Assembly: GCA_025201845.1 (NCBI GenBank) | Contig: MU603971.1 | Span: forward strand, 51,092 to 115,091 | Origin: Martensiomyces pterosporus | Lineage: Eukaryota > Kickxellomycota > Kickxellomycetes > Kickxellales > Kickxellaceae | Reading direction: 5' to 3' | DNA length: 64,000 bases | Shown: positions 1-9,700 of the stretch, in pieces | Position numbering within the stretch: position 1 is the first letter of the stretch | Layout of the letters: the number at the start of each line of letters is the position of its first letter | Program-made: the position numbers and the translations under genes | The notes under the pieces: model-generated | Told to the model about the DNA's origin: nothing | Database searches by the model: none | The model's input: only the letters and a program-made list of their open reading frames with translations

Positions 1-180
1 GAGGAGTTCTCTGCACCACCCGAGAGCCGCGTTGTCATTGTGCAGCTGCTGCCTCGTATCGCTCGCGAGGTGCACCAGATCCTCAACGGCGTGCCAAACC
101 AGTACCTCGAAAACGTCAGCGCCTCGCGCGAGGTGCAGGCTCTGTCGGCTGCAGTGTACACGGCCGAGGATGTGCTTTAG
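1..180 (+). CDS. 3' end of an unidentified protein-coding gene (partial)
   Basis: Frame 1 is open from the first base of the window to a TAG at 178-180, giving 59 C-terminal residues that end in AAVYTAEDVL. The codons are strongly G/C-ending and the residue mix is that of a folded, helical protein (VVIVQLLPRIAREVHQILNG), so this looks like the real tail of a gene that starts outside the window. I do not recognise the family. The reading frame and stop are seen directly; function is unknown. Confidence 0.6.
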   Translation, partial: EEFSAPPESRVVIVQLLPRIAREVHQILNGVPNQYLENVSASREVQALSAAVYTAEDVL

Positions 181-617
181 GATTTCTATTGCATGTGCTT
201 TTTCTTCTGAACACCCGCATAGTGCTCTTTGTCAGCCGCTTCTTTAGCTGTTCCTTGTTGTTCCTTCCGCCCCAGAGCTTGTGAATCAGATACCGCGTTA
301 TCGCACGGTGTTTCCACAGCGGGGGCAGAGAGGATTCGCTGCCAGCACAGCCAATCCCCAGCAAAGCGACTCGCTGCTGTGCCGTGGTGGGGCGGAATGG
401 CCGAGGGCATTTTGCGAGCGAGTCAGCATCACGCCTCCCCCGCCCAGCAGGCAGAAGAACAGGTGCCAAGCGGGCCTGGCTCCAGCGGGGCCTTTTCTCT
501 CTTCCCACCACCGATTTCTGTTTATTGCCAAAATCGCGCTTCCCTTCCCCGAACGAATCCTGTATAAAACCCTCCCCTTCGCCGGCCGCTTTCCTGTTAG
601 TCTGTATCGCAGCTATT
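181..617. other. intergenic: upstream region of phytochelatin synthase
   Basis: This 437-base spacer holds the 3' flank of the partial gene and the promoter of the phytochelatin synthase gene, with a TATA box at 563-568. Open frames here are short and overlap in several frames without family resemblance, so no additional gene is supported. Confidence 0.5.
563..568 (+). promoter_or_regulatory. TATA box of the phytochelatin synthase gene
   Basis: TATAAA lies 55 bases upstream of the chosen ATG at 618 and is followed by a C/T-rich stretch. It supports starting the protein at 618 rather than at the earlier in-frame ATG at 384, which would lie upstream of the TATA box. Confidence 0.5.
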
Positions 618-1883
618 ATGTCCAGAGCCCCTATTGCTTTTAAACTCATTGTCAAGCGTGCTTCTTCTCCCAAGCCAGCCTCAACTCTATTACACAGCTC
701 GTTATCTACACTCCACTCAACCAACGCCACCGCTACTTCAGCACTCGCTGCCGCTGATTTTCTCTGCATACCTCAGAACAAGCCCGCGCAGAAACAGTCT
801 GCTTCGGCTATCCCTATCACAGCCTGCCGCAGTCCAGCCTCGAACTCTTTGCCAAATACCAAACAAAAAATGACGATTGCCAGCGATCCTGCTGCTCAGA
901 CAACAACAACAACAGCAGCAGCAGCTAATTCGGCTCAGGCCCCTGCATGCCCCAGTACCCTGCCCGGCGGAGCTGCACTCTCCGGATGCGGGAGCAACAC
1001 AGCCAACCAGTGCAAGAGCCAGCTCTACCCAAGGGTCTCTCTTCAAGCTCCCAGCAAGAGCTTCTATCGCCGCGAGCTGCCACGCGAGCTTGTTTCGTTC
1101 ACATCAGCAGAGGGGCGCAGGCTGTTCAAGGAGTCCCTGAACGAGGGGTACGCCGAGGGCTACTTCAACCTGGCAGGAAACTTTACTGTGCAATCGGAGC
1201 CAGCGTACTGCGGGCCCAGCTCCCTGGCCATGGTGCTCAATGCCCTTGAGGTCGACCCCGGGCGTACGTGGAAGGGCGTTTGGCGGTGGTACAGCGACGA
1301 GCTTCTAGAATCGTGCCGCACGGAGACCGAGCTCAAGGCTAGCGGAATCACATTTGACCAGTTCATCTGCTTGGCCAGCTCGCACGCGCATGTGGTTGCT
1401 AAGCGTGGAAACGAGGTGTCAAGAGAGGAGTTTCTGGAGGACATCAAGCGCGTTACGCAGAGGGACGACATGTTCTTGGTGCTGTCGTTCTCGCGCAAGA
1501 TGATGGGCCAGACCGGCGATGGCCATTTCTCGCCCATTGGCGCCTACCACCCGGAGACTAACCAGGCACTGGTGCTGGATAGTGCGCGGTACAAGTACCC
1601 GTGCTGGTTCGCAGATGTGGACAAAATATATGGCTCGCTCCAGCCGGCTGACGAGGAAACGGGTCGTCCGCGCGGCTACTTTTTGGTCTCTCGCAAAGAT
1701 GCCCAGCAGCAGGAGCAGCAGGAGCAAAAACAAAAGCAGACCCAGCCGCAAGCAGTGCAGCAGGATCAGAGATCTGGTATCGATGGCGATGCCAGCATCG
1801 TCGACCTCCCTGAGCGGCCCCTGGATGTCCTCCCTACCAAGCTCTCTTGCGGCAAGGGGCCCAGCTGCTGCTCGGGCAAATAG
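618..1883 (+). CDS. pcs1: Phytochelatin synthase (glutathione gamma-glutamylcysteinyltransferase)
   Basis: This enzyme makes phytochelatins from glutathione by transferring gamma-Glu-Cys units and so confers heavy-metal tolerance. The 421-aa product has the papain-like phytochelatin domain at about residues 165-365. The catalytic triad is visible: Cys198 in YCGPSSLAMVLNAL, His303 in GDGHFSPIGAY and Asp321 in LVLDSARYKYPCWF. The 105- and 18-residue spacings nearly equal those of Arabidopsis PCS1 (Cys56, His162, Asp180). The N-terminal 160 residues are extra: the first ~45 lack acidic residues and are rich in Arg, Lys and Ser, as in a mitochondrial presequence (inference). The tail ends CGKGPSCCSGK, a plausible metal-binding Cys cluster. 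ATG 618 follows the TATA box; ATG 870 is a possible shorter start. A Gln-rich linker separates the domain from the tail. Confidence 0.92.
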   Translation: MSRAPIAFKLIVKRASSPKPASTLLHSSLSTLHSTNATATSALAAADFLCIPQNKPAQKQSASAIPITACRSPASNSLPNTKQKMTIASDPAAQTTTTTAAAANSAQAPACPSTLPGGAALSGCGSNTANQCKSQLYPRVSLQAPSKSFYRRELPRELVSFTSAEGRRLFKESLNEGYAEGYFNLAGNFTVQSEPAYCGPSSLAMVLNALEVDPGRTWKGVWRWYSDELLESCRTETELKASGITFDQFICLASSHAHVVAKRGNEVSREEFLEDIKRVTQRDDMFLVLSFSRKMMGQTGDGHFSPIGAYHPETNQALVLDSARYKYPCWFADVDKIYGSLQPADEETGRPRGYFLVSRKDAQQQEQQEQKQKQTQPQAVQQDQRSGIDGDASIVDLPERPLDVLPTKLSCGKGPSCCSGK

Positions 1884-2011
1884 ATAGCAAGCCACGCTGA
1901 CTGCCTCTTGTTTCATCGGTTTATTACTAGGCTATAATGTGCGTACAAAAGCGCGCTTTGGCTTGAGCAAGAACGGACAGATTTAAAAATAAAAATGAAT
2001 TTGTAGATACT

Positions 2012-3345
2012 TCAAATATGTCGTTTCTTGGGCGAGTCACTTTGCAATATCTGGCTACTTGGCGCGCTGTCCGAGGATGGTCTGCGGATCCCCCGGCTCT
2101 CAGCCAGCTGAGTTGCTGGCGTGAATCCTGCGGTGTCAGCAAAGGACCTTGGCCACTGGCTTGGCTCTCTGGTCGGCGTGCTGTTAGCCAGGTTGCTGCT
2201 TGCTGACATGCCTAGACCTGTGTGAGGCGGCGGGAACTGGAGCCGGCGAGACGAGGCAGCATTGGCAGCATTGGCTTGGCCAGTGGATTCAGACATGCCG
2301 CTCCTGTTAGGCCGGCTGCCGCTGCCACCACTGATTGACATTGGTCCTGAGCTTGGAGCGCTGTTGCTGTGGCTCACTAAGGGGTTGCGAGAGGGTGTCT
2401 GCTGCTGGTGCTGTTGGTGTTGTTGTTGCTGTTGGTTCAGGTTCTGGGGCGTTGGGGGCCGAGCAAAGGTGAAAGACGGGCTCTCCGGGAGGATGGGGCG
2501 CTCCATATCGAGACTGTCCATCATGGTGAATATTTCGTCGTCAACCATCTCGTCCATATCAACATAATCGTTATCCATACCATGGTTATCTAATGCAGAG
2601 AGAGAGGAAAAATACAGAAACTCGGAACAAAAGGAGGACAAGAACAAACCTCAGTGCTGCGTGTGTGCATTTGCCTGCAGCCTGCAGCCTGCAGCCTTCA
2701 CAATTCAACCAAGCCAAAATGCCCTGCTTGCAGCGGGGACATGTTGCATACCTGATCCATTAGCAGCAGCAGCAGCAGCAGCAGCAGTACTACTACTACT
2801 GCTCTCTTGGCCGACTATCCGCGCATGGCTCCCCGGCACAACAACACCGCCACCTGCACTGCTGCCCTTGTTGGGAGTGGTCATCAGACTGCTCTGTGCC
2901 TGCTCCAGATCACTGCCTCTATAGAGAAACTCGCCGCTCATCTTCTCCTTAGGCTCCATCCTAACCTGCTTTACGTTCTTCAAAAAGTCCTTGTCGTAGA
3001 CGCAGTTTCCAAGCGCATTGCCAAACTGCCGCATAGCCCGCTTAATCCCATCAGTAACCGCCTCCTNNNNNNNNNNATGGGGCGCTCCATATCGAGACTG
3101 TCCATCATGGTGAATATTTCGTCGTCAACCATCTCGTCCATATCAACATAATCGTTATCCATACCATGGTTATCTAATGCAGAGAGAGAGGAAAAATACA
3201 GAAACTCGGAACAAAAGGAGGACAAGAACAAACCTCAGTGCTGCGTGTGTGCATTTGCCTGCAGCCTGCAGCCTGCAGCCTTCACAATTCAACCAAGCCA
3301 AAATGCCCTGCTTGCAGCGGGGACATGTTGCATACCTGATCCATT

Positions 3346-3376
<31 letters not shown>

Positions 3377-4062
3377 CTACTACTACTACTGCTCTCTTGG
3401 CCGACTATCCGCGCATGGCTCCCCGGCACAACAACACCGCCACCTGCACTGCTGCCCTTGTTGGGAGTGGTCATCAGACTGCTCTGTGCCTGCTCCAGAT
3501 CACTGCCTCTATAGAGAAACTCGCCGCTCATCTTCTCCTTAGGCTCCATCCTAACCTGCTTTACGTTCTTCAAAAAGTCCTTGTCGTAGACGCAGTTTCC
3601 AAGCGCATTGCCAAACTGCCGCATAGCCCGCTTAATCCCATCAGTAACCGCCTCCTTCTTAACCTTCTCAAACGCCTGCCCCTTGGACTTTGAGTTCTCA
3701 ATCATTCCATAGCCAATGTCCTCCTTGTAGGTTCCATCTCTCAGTGTGATGCGCACAAGGCAGCTGGCGCCAATGCTGACCGCGCCGTTGTTGTTGACGT
3801 CCATAAAGTCGATGGAGAAGTTCTGGATGCTCGACCGCCACCCGTTGAACCCAAATATCTGGTTGGCAATGCTGATAACTCGCCATCCTTCAATGTACGA
3901 CAGCGAGGTGTTGCCTGGCCCTTTGCGCGTGCTGACGTTTTCTGGCCCGAGCTTCTTGCGCAGCTGTGACTGGATATAGAGCGACTCCTCGGGTGTAAAG
4001 CTGAGGGGCAAGCTCATGTCGCCAGGAGCAGCGCCGGCCTGTGTGGGAGGAAACTGCGACAT
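2012..4062 (-). CDS. rad52: Rad52 homologous-recombination protein (2 exons, interrupted by an assembly gap)
   Basis: Rad52 anneals single strands and loads Rad51 in the nucleus. Coding exon 1 runs 4062 to 3336 and holds the Rad52 domain: [75 protein letters not shown]. The intron is 162 bp with donor GTATGC at 3335 and acceptor TCTGCATTAG. The splice is phase 1 and joins Asn-Gly-Ser to Asp-Asn-His-Gly. Exon 2 is 2589 to 2012: acidic, Gln-rich, then a Ser/Pro-rich tail ending SPKKRHI. The spliced protein is about 434 aa. ATG 4137 is a possible upstream start, but 4062 begins the conserved-looking product. As deposited, the 3' part of exon 1, the intron and the 5' part of exon 2 occur twice around ten Ns, so an automatic annotation will break here. 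Confidence 0.88.
2493..3066. repeat. Left copy of a duplicated contig end inside rad52
   Basis: These 574 bases match 3077-3656 (580 bases) except for one GCA/CAG unit and one TAC/GTA unit. The copy ends exactly at the N run, and the right copy begins exactly after it, which is what overlapping contig ends joined without merging look like. It is therefore probably an artefact and not a biological tandem repeat. Confidence 0.85.
3067..3076. other. Assembly gap (ten Ns)
   Basis: The only unknown bases in the window. Their fixed length of ten suggests a scaffolding placeholder, not a measured gap. Confidence 0.98.
3077..3656. repeat. Right copy of the duplicated contig end inside rad52
   Basis: The 580-base partner of 2493-3066. 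It is longer by one Ala and one Ser codon in the repeat-coded stretch of rad52 exon 1. This copy is continuous with the rest of rad52 exon 1. Confidence 0.85.
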
Positions 4063-4450
4063 GCCTAAGAGATGATGTAAAGAAGGCCGCTCAGACGTAG
4101 AAAATGGAAGCGAGGCGGAGCAAGAGGAAAGGGGCAAGCGCTGGTGAAATAAAATGGGAAACTGGCGGTGGATTGATGGGTGGGACGGGGCTTTGAATTT
4201 TCGGCCGGTTTATATACCACGCCAGGTGTGGCTGCGCATGAGGAGTAATCGGATTTGCGCGCCAGTATTTAATCAGGCTGCCTATCTGCAAAAATGCTCA
4301 GGCGCTGGCCCGCTGGCTGGAGGGGAGATAGTGCTGGGCAAAGCATGCGAGCCCAAATTCGAATTTTGCTTTCTTTTCTGGTCTCCGGTTTTCACGTATA
4401 CTTGCGCATCCTTTGGTCCGTGCCTTGCTTTTCCATTATCCTACACAAAA
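4063..4450. promoter_or_regulatory. Divergent promoter region between rad52 and the L17 gene
   Basis: These 388 bases separate two genes transcribed away from each other. On the minus strand TATATAAA at 4209-4216 lies about 147 bases before the rad52 ATG. The L17 side has a C/T-rich leader before ATG 4451. Confidence 0.45.
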
Positions 4451-5164
4451 ATGCACAGCGGAGGGGCTCGCAGAAAGCTGAACATGAACTCGGCGCTCAG
4501 GCGCCAGGTGCTTCGCAATTTGACGACTGATCTCATTAAGCACGGGCGCCTGGAGACCACCATGCCTAGGGCTAAGGAGCTGCGCCGGCTCGTAGACAAG
4601 ATGATCACACTGGGAAAGCGCGGCACCGAGCACGACAGACACCAGATCGAGGCATACCTCTACCAGCCCAAAGCAGTCGTACCGCTCCTGATGGACACAT
4701 ACGCCAAGCGGTTCGCCGACCGCCCTGGGGGCTTCACTCGCGTTATCCCCATTGGCAACCGCAAGGGCGACCATGCGCCGATGGCTGTCATTGAGATCCT
4801 CAACACGGACCAGCCCGAGGCTGAGGTGTCGTTTAGCTACTTGGTGAGGTCGCTGGCGAGCATGCAGCTCAAGCAGGAGACTAAGATTGTCAGCGACGCG
4901 CTGGCACCGGCCATGGACAAGGATGCGGTGTATGCGGGCAAGCGCGAGTTCAAGAAGGCGCTGGGGGAGCAGAAGTCGAAGGAGAAGCTCTCCCTGAAGA
5001 TTCAGAGGGCCATGCGGAACGCCAACCTTACTGCAGAGCAGCTCCAGGAGCTCGTGGACGCGGATGCTGCGCGTTCGAAGAAGCTCTTCGACAGGGAGGC
5101 TGGAAAGAAGATCCACCGCTTTGTCAAGGAGACCTGGCCGGAGAACACGCCTGCCATGGAATAA
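4451..5164 (+). CDS. MRPL8: Large ribosomal subunit protein bL17, mitochondrial (MRPL8/MRPL17 type)
   Basis: A structural protein of the mitochondrial large ribosomal subunit. The 237-aa product begins MHSGGARRKLNMNSALRRQ and keeps the bL17 signature through LRNLTTDLIKHGRLETTMPRAKELRRLVDKMITLGKRG and the closing GGFTRVIPIGNRKGD and MAVIEIL elements in the first ~120 residues. A helical, Lys/Glu-rich extension of about 110 residues follows, as fungal mitochondrial L17 proteins have beyond the bacterial core. The frame is open upstream, but ATG 4451 immediately precedes the conserved core and follows a CACAAAA context. Divergent from rad52. Confidence 0.9.
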   Translation: MHSGGARRKLNMNSALRRQVLRNLTTDLIKHGRLETTMPRAKELRRLVDKMITLGKRGTEHDRHQIEAYLYQPKAVVPLLMDTYAKRFADRPGGFTRVIPIGNRKGDHAPMAVIEILNTDQPEAEVSFSYLVRSLASMQLKQETKIVSDALAPAMDKDAVYAGKREFKKALGEQKSKEKLSLKIQRAMRNANLTAEQLQELVDADAARSKKLFDREAGKKIHRFVKETWPENTPAME

Positions 5165-5506
5165 GCAGCACCCAAAGCACAATAATCCGTAGTAGACTTT
5201 GCCCAAGCAACAAAAATATTATATTCCAAGCGACACACCAGGCTGCCAGGGCAGTTTGTGCCAGGGTCCTCTGCCACCGTCTGCATTGACGCGTAGCACA
5301 CAAAGGATGTGCATGTCTGCAACGTGACTTGCGCTTCGTGGTTTGCAGAGTGCGAACAATCACCCAGCCATTCAATTGGTTTAATCACTAGACGTCATAC
5401 GTGTGAGCAATGGCGCTAGAGAGCTGCATGTATAGGATTTATTCAACAAATGTGTGCCGTGCAAGAAGCAGAGCGCAAACAAGGCTGCTGGCGGGCTTGT
5501 GGTGGT
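5165..5506. other. Convergent 3' intergenic region
   Basis: The 3' flanks of the L17 gene (plus) and the quinone reductase gene (minus). A minus-strand AATAAA lies at 5438-5443, 64 bases past the reductase stop. Nothing else is supported. Confidence 0.5.
5438..5443 (-). terminator. Polyadenylation signal of the WrbA-type reductase gene
   Basis: TTTATT on the plus strand reads AATAAA on the minus strand, 64 bases downstream of the stop codon of the gene at 5507-6115. Confidence 0.45.
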
Positions 5507-6115
5507 TTAGGCAGCAAGCTTAGCGACGACATTGGCAAAGTCCTCGCCCTGAATCTCAGCGATCTCGAGCTCCTTCTGCAGGGGCTGGCGGCTGCCATCG
5601 GGGCCAGCAACAGTGCCAGCACCCCAGGGGGATCCACCCACGACCTCCGTGTTATCGAAGAGGTGGTTGCTCCTGTAGCCGAGGGGAACGTAGATGACGC
5701 CGTGGTGGACAAAGTTGGGGAGGAAGGTGAAGGCGGTGGCCTCCTGCCCACCGTGCTGGGAGGCAGTGGAGAAGAAGATGCCAGCAGCCTTTCCGTGCAG
5801 GGCGCCCTTGGACCACAGACCACCGGTGGAGTCGAGGAAAGCCTTGACCTGGGCGGGGGCATTGCCGTAGCGGGTGGGGAAGCCGAAGAGGAAGCCGTCG
5901 GCCTCGGCGAGCTTCTCGGGAGTGATGACGGGGAAGTCGGGCTTGGGCGCGGCATGGAGCTTGGCGAGGATTTCGTCCGAGAGGGTCTCGGGGAACTGGT
6001 AGCGCTCGACATCGACGTTGCCGGCCTTCTCGAGGCCCTTGACGATGGACTCGGCGAGGGTGTTGACGTGGTTGTAGGTCGAGTAGGTGACGACGAATAC
6101 CTTAGCGCGGGCCAT
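5507..6115 (-). CDS. NAD(P)H:quinone oxidoreductase, WrbA/Pst2 flavodoxin-like type
   Basis: The WrbA family reduces quinones by two electrons with FMN and NAD(P)H, protecting against oxidative stress; yeast relatives are Pst2, Rfs1 and Ycp4. The 202-aa product begins MARAKVFVVTYSTYNHVNTLAESIV, the FMN phosphate loop. FGFPTRYGNAPAQVKAFLDSTGGLW and FFSTASQHGGQEATAF follow in family order, then HHGVIYVPLGYRSNHLFDN and the closing GGSPWGAGTVAGPDGSRQP hallmark. Length is normal. The frame is open for 163 codons upstream, but that stretch contains the TATA element and a CAA/CAG-rich leader, so ATG 6115 is chosen. Confidence 0.93.
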   Translation of the reverse strand: MARAKVFVVTYSTYNHVNTLAESIVKGLEKAGNVDVERYQFPETLSDEILAKLHAAPKPDFPVITPEKLAEADGFLFGFPTRYGNAPAQVKAFLDSTGGLWSKGALHGKAAGIFFSTASQHGGQEATAFTFLPNFVHHGVIYVPLGYRSNHLFDNTEVVGGSPWGAGTVAGPDGSRQPLQKELEIAEIQGEDFANVVAKLAA

Positions 6116-6713
6116 TGCTGCTGCTGTTGTTGTTGTTGTTGCTGGCTGGTGTGAGTGAAGTACAGGGGGATGTGGTGGGGAAAAGGCTGGTAAGGATTGG
6201 AGGGGCTTTGGCATCCAGGGCTTGCCTTTTTTATACCTGGTATTCCTTTCGAATAACAAATCCCATGACAAATGCGCTGGGCATGGCGAGGCTGCATTAG
6301 AAATCGCCCAATTTCCATTTATAAGCGGCAAGCAGCGTGTGTAATTGCGAAAGCCGACTCCTAAGCTCGCTGCAGCACAATGCATCGAAGGCGCGATCTT
6401 CGTGCACTCTGTCAACATTATTGGCCAGCCGCAAAGACGAGGAGAGCAAAAGGCGCAAGTGCGAACCCCAGTCCAGGCAGAGCTGCTATTGCAGCAGCCC
6501 AGCAGATGCCACTGAGCCCAGCACGAGAAGGCACACACACATGTATCTCGCTGGGACCGAATTTTGGCGACACGTAAACGCGCACGCTGCTTTGTGCTAC
6601 ACAAGCGCAGCTGAGAATGTGGGCCACAGCGCAGGATGCGCCAAACAAGCTGTTTCGTGCTGACACCAGGACTGTAGTGGTTAATAAAACTCCAAAATGT
6701 GTGAAAAGGCTAG
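6116..6713. other. Intergenic: reductase promoter and kinase 3' flank
   Basis: Both neighbours are on the minus strand. The reductase leader holds a CAA/CAG-like trinucleotide run just before its ATG and a TATA box at 6230-6235. No further gene is supported. Confidence 0.45.
6230..6235 (-). promoter_or_regulatory. TATA box of the WrbA-type reductase gene
   Basis: On the minus strand TATAAAAAAG lies about 115 bases upstream of ATG 6115. Confidence 0.45.
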
Positions 6714-9700
6714 CTAGTGCCAAATCTTGAGCCAATCCAGAGACGACTTTGTCTTTGCCGACGTGTTCTGCGGCTTCTGCTGCTGCTGCTGCTGATGTTG
6801 CTGCTGCTGGTGCCTGGAGCCCCTAGGCGAAAACATCGAAATGCGGCGCCTGACTGACGCGCGGAAGCCCCTCTGCCTCACCTTCGGCACCATCGCCTGC
6901 TCCACCTCCTGCGACGTAATGTTCACCGAGGGCCTCCTTGTCGGGTCCGTTTCCTTGGCCCAGCTCGACGGGCGGTCTAGGCCCTTGACCACCCACGGAT
7001 GCGTCTTGATCTCCTCAATCGTAATGCGGGTTCTAAAGTCCTTGTCCAGGAGCCTAGCCAACAGATCACGCAGGTCGGGGTCCAAAGGCGGGAGTGGGAT
7101 GCGCCTGGCACTAGCCGATGCAGGCGAATGCTCCTCTGACAGCCCAGCACCGGGCGAGGTGGTGGCAGATGGGTCAAAGGCCAGCAGCTCGTTATCGCCA
7201 TCCTCCGCAACTTCCAGGAACTGCGGGAACTCGAGTGGCTTGCGCGGGATGATGCTGAACAGCTCAAACTCCGTCGACGCCTTGAACGGAACACGGCCGT
7301 AGATGAGGCAGTAGAGGGTGACACCCATGGCCCAGATGTCGATTGCAGGTGTAATGACGTTGGCAGGCAGCGGCTCATTCTCCTCTTCTTTGCCACAGCC
7401 AGCGGCGGCATCCTCTACTCTGACCAGCGGCGTCATCGTGCCACTGGTGCTGCTGCTAGCCATGGCCGGGGACGACCGCGCCATCGAAAAGGGTTTAGCA
7501 AGCAGCGAGGCAATAGTCGAATGGCGCTTCATGCGGTGCTGCTGGTGCCGCGAGCTATCGATGCTCAGCGGGGTCGAGTGGCGGAACGGCGACGCGCTGT
7601 TTTCAACAAACAGCGACGCAGGACGCACACCGCTGCTGCTCCTGCTGCTGCTCTCGCCCTCGCCTGCAAGTCCGAGAGGCTGCGTGGATGAGCGCCTCTG
7701 CACAGCAAGCGCAGGCTGCGGGTCAGTGTTATTGCGCTGCCGAGCAACCAGCTTAGCGCGTGCCTGTCGCCGTGCTCTTTCGTCCTTCAGCATCTTGGCC
7801 AGCTCTTCAGCCGTGCAGCAGAGCTCAGGCGCAAAGAACGCAGGTGTTCCAGCCGTCTTGGCCAGCTCGCGCTCCTCGTCTTTTTCGTCATACTCGGCAT
7901 CGATCTCGCCCAGCGTGCCCCTGGCCTCCGACCTAGGCCTTCCGCCCGCCGCCTCACTGTCACCAGCAGTGGTTGGCACCTTTGCGTCGTCGTCGCTGCG
8001 GCTGGTGGCCGCCACCGCACCTCGATCCTTGTTCGTTGAGGGAGACGCACCAAATACGATGCCGTCCTCCGAATCGCTGGCATCGGAATCGCCACCGTTG
8101 TCCTCGTACTGATCACCGTCACCACCATAGTCGCTCTCGCTATCCGACGACGTAAAGAACTCGTCGCTGTCCGAGGAATCAAATGGGTCGTAGACATTCG
8201 AGTCGGTAGACGACAGCTCAGGCGGCAGCTTGTACACCGGCAGGGTGCCGGAGCGGTCGGCTGGGGACCCCAGCGGGCTCTCCGGCACACGCATGGCAGC
8301 AGGAAGGCTGGCCTTGCGAAGCCCAAACTCGTTAGTCATGCCCATGGTAGCCTGGCGCCTGATGCTCTGGCTGAATGGCCGCTGCAAGCCCAGCGGCGAC
8401 AGCGGTGCATCTGCCTGCTGCTGCTGGCGGAGCGGCGAGGAGATCTCCGGGCTACCACTGCTGGTGCTGCCATGCCTCGAACTACGCATCAGAACCGATC
8501 CCTTGCGCTGCAGTACGGGTCCGCTGGCAAACAGGACCGGCGAGTTCATCAGCGGCTGGGACGCATATCTGTGGAGATGGCTGCCCTGGAACGCTGCAGC
8601 GCTGCCAGCCGGCCTCAAGGGCGAAGGGGACTTGCCGTCAGCCACCAATGCTGGAGACAGGTTCCTGTTGCCAGACATGTGGCGATCGGGAGTGGCCAGC
8701 GTGAGCTTGAATGAGGGGATGGCGCTGCCACCCGCCAGAGACTCAGCACCAGCTGCCGCCGCTGCCTTCCCCTTCGCGCCATTACCGTCCTTGAGGTTGC
8801 GCTTGCTCATCCTTCTGCTCAAGAACGACACGCCAAAGTCCGAGATCTTCACGGTGCCTGCCTTGTTATGCAGCAAGTTCTGTGGCTTCAAGTCGCGATG
8901 CAATATGCCAACATAGTGCAGGTACTCAACGCCCAGGACCAAGTCGCGGAACACGCGCCTCGCCTCATCGGCACTCATGACAGGTAGGTTATTCTCATCG
9001 CGCCACAGAATCTCGCCGCCGTCCATGTACTCAATGACAAGGTAAATCCTCCTCGCGTGCGCGTCGTCAATGACCTCCCGCAGCCGCACAACATTCGGGT
9101 GTCTGCACTTCTTCAAGATGGCAATCTCCCGCTTAACCTTCTCCATCTTACCAACATCAATGCGCAAATACCCATGGGACGACTTTTGGCGAGTGCCCTG
9201 GCGAGGACTCTGTGGCGAATACGGTGCAGCACCGCTCCTTCGCGCCTTACTGCCACCGAGCATTCGAGCGTTGGGCCGCAGCCGCTTGTCGCGCGACTCC
9301 TTGTCGATAATCTTGATGGCGTAGTACTCGCCGGTGATGGTGTCAAAGGCCAACTTGACTTTGCCGTGGGTGCCGCGCCCAAGCTCGCGAATGATCATGT
9401 ACTGGTTGATCATCTTCCTGCCCGTATGCGGGTCGTAGTCGACGGCCATGTGGTGTGTTTCGTGCACTGCGTCTGCCGCCTCACATGCGTCCTGCTCGTC
9501 GTCGCCGTCGTCGTCGTCGCCATTAGATGCCTCATCCAAGGCACCAGCAGCCGGTGCCTCGGATACATCATCGCTATCTGCTCTCTGCTCCAACAGGCCG
9601 CCGTCGTTTTCTTCGTCGCCCTCAGGCTCCTCATGCAGCGGCTCAAAGGCAGCGCTAACAGATGTGCCAGCGATGCTCCTGGCAGGCGTACCCGTAGACA

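Noticed and set aside
2493..3656. The 574/580-bp repeat as a genuine tandem duplication or transposon footprint.
   Set aside because: The copies abut a ten-N gap exactly and merging them restores rad52; an assembly overlap explains everything.
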